Source: Campylobacterota bacterium
GTDB taxonomy: Bacteria > Campylobacterota > Campylobacteria > Campylobacterales > Sulfurovaceae
NCBI GenBank assembly: GCA_013153345.1
Contig: JAADEQ010000111.1
Coordinates: forward strand, 1-6,364
Direction: 5' to 3'
Length of the DNA stretch: 6,364 nucleotides
Every line of letters begins with the position of its first letter. Within the stretch, counting starts at the first letter, position 1. Below are positions 5,427 to 6,364 of this stretch, one piece after another. A model generated the notes under the pieces. It saw only the letters and a program-made list of their open reading frames with translations, did not search any database and was not told where the DNA came from. The position numbers and the translations under genes are program-made.

Positions 5427-6364
5427 TTATGCCATAGGTGATCTATATTTTGGCTCAGCTTCAAGTCTTCTACCTGCAGTTGCAGTCTTATACATATTAT
5501 AAGCAAACATAAATACACCAGTTAGATATAACAATCCTCCAACTGCTCTAATAACATAGTATGGATGCAATACTGAAACCGTATCGATAAAGCTATATAC
5601 TAAGTTTCCATACTCATCAACTGCTCTCCACATCATACCTTGAGTAATACCTGCAATCCACATTGATGTAAAGTATAATACAACTCCGATTGTTTGAATC
5701 CAAAATTGAGCCTCAAGTAAAGATTTAGAGTAAATCTCTCTTTTAAAAATTCTTGGTGCCATATGCATAAGCGCTGCAAAAATCATAAATGCAACCCATC
5801 CAAGAACACCATCATGAACGTGACCTGGAATCCAATCTGTAAAGTGCGCAATCGCATTTACTGATTTTACTGCTTGAATTGGACCCTCAAGAGTTGATAA
5901 CATATAGAAAGTTGATGCAAGAACCATAAACTTAATTAGTGGATTTTCAGTTAGCTGATTCCACTCACCCTTCATTGTCAAAAGCATATTAATAGCACTT
6001 CCCCAAGATGGCAAAATTAAAACAACTGAGAAGATTGAACCCATTGTTTGAACCCAATCTGGAACTGTTGACCAAAGCAGATGGTGACCACCAGCCCAAA
6101 GATAAACAAACATTAATCCCCAGAATGATAAAAGAGATAGCTTATATGAATATACTGCTTGACCTGATTCTTTTGGTAAGAAATAGTAAATTAATGCAAT
6201 AATAGGAACCGTAAATACAAATGCAACCGCATTGTGTCCCCACCACCATTGAACTAGTGCATCATTTGTTCCAGCATACATAGATACAGAGTGATACCAA
6301 GCACCAAGTCCACCAGAGAAGAACATTGTAGGAACTTCCATATTGTTAAATAGATAAAGCATTG
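5427..6364 (-). CDS. ccoN: cbb3-type cytochrome c oxidase subunit I, C-terminal part (5' end outside window)
   Basis: Catalytic haem-copper subunit that reduces oxygen to water and pumps protons. About 311 residues are visible, roughly the last seven membrane helices; about 164 N-terminal residues are missing, because the Met at 6362 is internal. Counting from that Met, the key residues are His43 in WWWGHN (CuB), Tyr87 and His93/His94 in YLWAGGHH (cross-linked Tyr and CuB), Glu159 in TLEGP (proton path) and His181/His183 in PGHVHDG (haem b3 and haem b). Adding 164 to each reproduces the Pseudomonas stutzeri numbering as I remember it (207, 251, 257, 258, 323, 345, 347), so there is no insertion or deletion in this core. 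All catalytic residues in view are intact. The promoter and any FNR-type site would lie beyond the right edge. Confidence 0.97.
   Translation of the reverse strand, partial: MLYLFNNMEVPTMFFSGGLGAWYHSVSMYAGTNDALVQWWWGHNAVAFVFTVPIIALIYYFLPKESGQAVYSYKLSLLSFWGLMFVYLWAGGHHLLWSTVPDWVQTMGSIFSVVLILPSWGSAINMLLTMKGEWNQLTENPLIKFMVLASTFYMLSTLEGPIQAVKSVNAIAHFTDWIPGHVHDGVLGWVAFMIFAALMHMAPRIFKREIYSKSLLEAQFWIQTIGVVLYFTSMWIAGITQGMMWRAVDEYGNLVYSFIDTVSVLHPYYVIRAVGGLLYLTGVFMFAYNMYKTATAGRRLEAEPKYRSPMA

Noticed and set aside
6008..6202. Plus-strand 64-codon frame inside ccoN
   Set aside because: It is antisense to highly conserved oxidase helices and has no independent support.

Overview
This AT-rich window reads as a piece of a Campylobacterota (epsilonproteobacterial) chromosome. 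The evidence is the gene order cco(fix)N-O-Q-P followed by a DUF4006-type small membrane protein and a FixH-family protein, the sequence style of the CcoP and DUF4006 proteins, and an AddB-like recombination protein of the epsilonproteobacterial type. The genus cannot be fixed from the sequence alone. Every supported gene lies on the minus strand, so transcription runs from the right edge to the left edge. I see no plus-strand gene, tRNA, rRNA, mobile element or CRISPR.

Right part (about 6364 to 3612): the structural genes of a cbb3-type cytochrome c oxidase, the high-affinity terminal oxidase used under low oxygen. They are ccoN (5' end outside the window), ccoO, ccoQ (GTG start) and ccoP. 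They are tightly packed with gaps of 4 to 14 bases. The CcoN fragment keeps the expected CuB, haem and cross-linked Tyr residues. CcoO has one CXXCH and CcoP has two.

Middle part (3601 to 2136): a compact set of small membrane or membrane-anchored proteins continuing the same operon. These are a DUF4006-like protein of 75 aa, a 29-aa single-helix microprotein at 3272..3361 with a strong ribosome binding site, a TPM-like protein with signal peptide and C-terminal anchor, and a FixH/CcoH-family protein. FixH is known to help cbb3 assembly. The others are inferred to help stabilise or mature the oxidase, by position only.

Left part: a 118-base gap carries a textbook sigma-70 promoter (TTGATA, 17-base spacer, TATAAT) reading into a CarO-like outer-membrane beta-barrel gene. 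After it comes the N-terminal half (405 codons) of an addB-like gene that starts with TTG and runs off the left edge. The window therefore holds at least two transcription units: the cbb3 operon with its accessory genes, and the porin-addB unit.

The most novel item is the 29-aa microprotein. The rest is a largely recognisable respiratory locus with some unusual details: a third membrane helix in CcoP, an isolated strong promoter flanked by a perfect AT palindrome, and a hairpin in the TPM signal-peptide codons.
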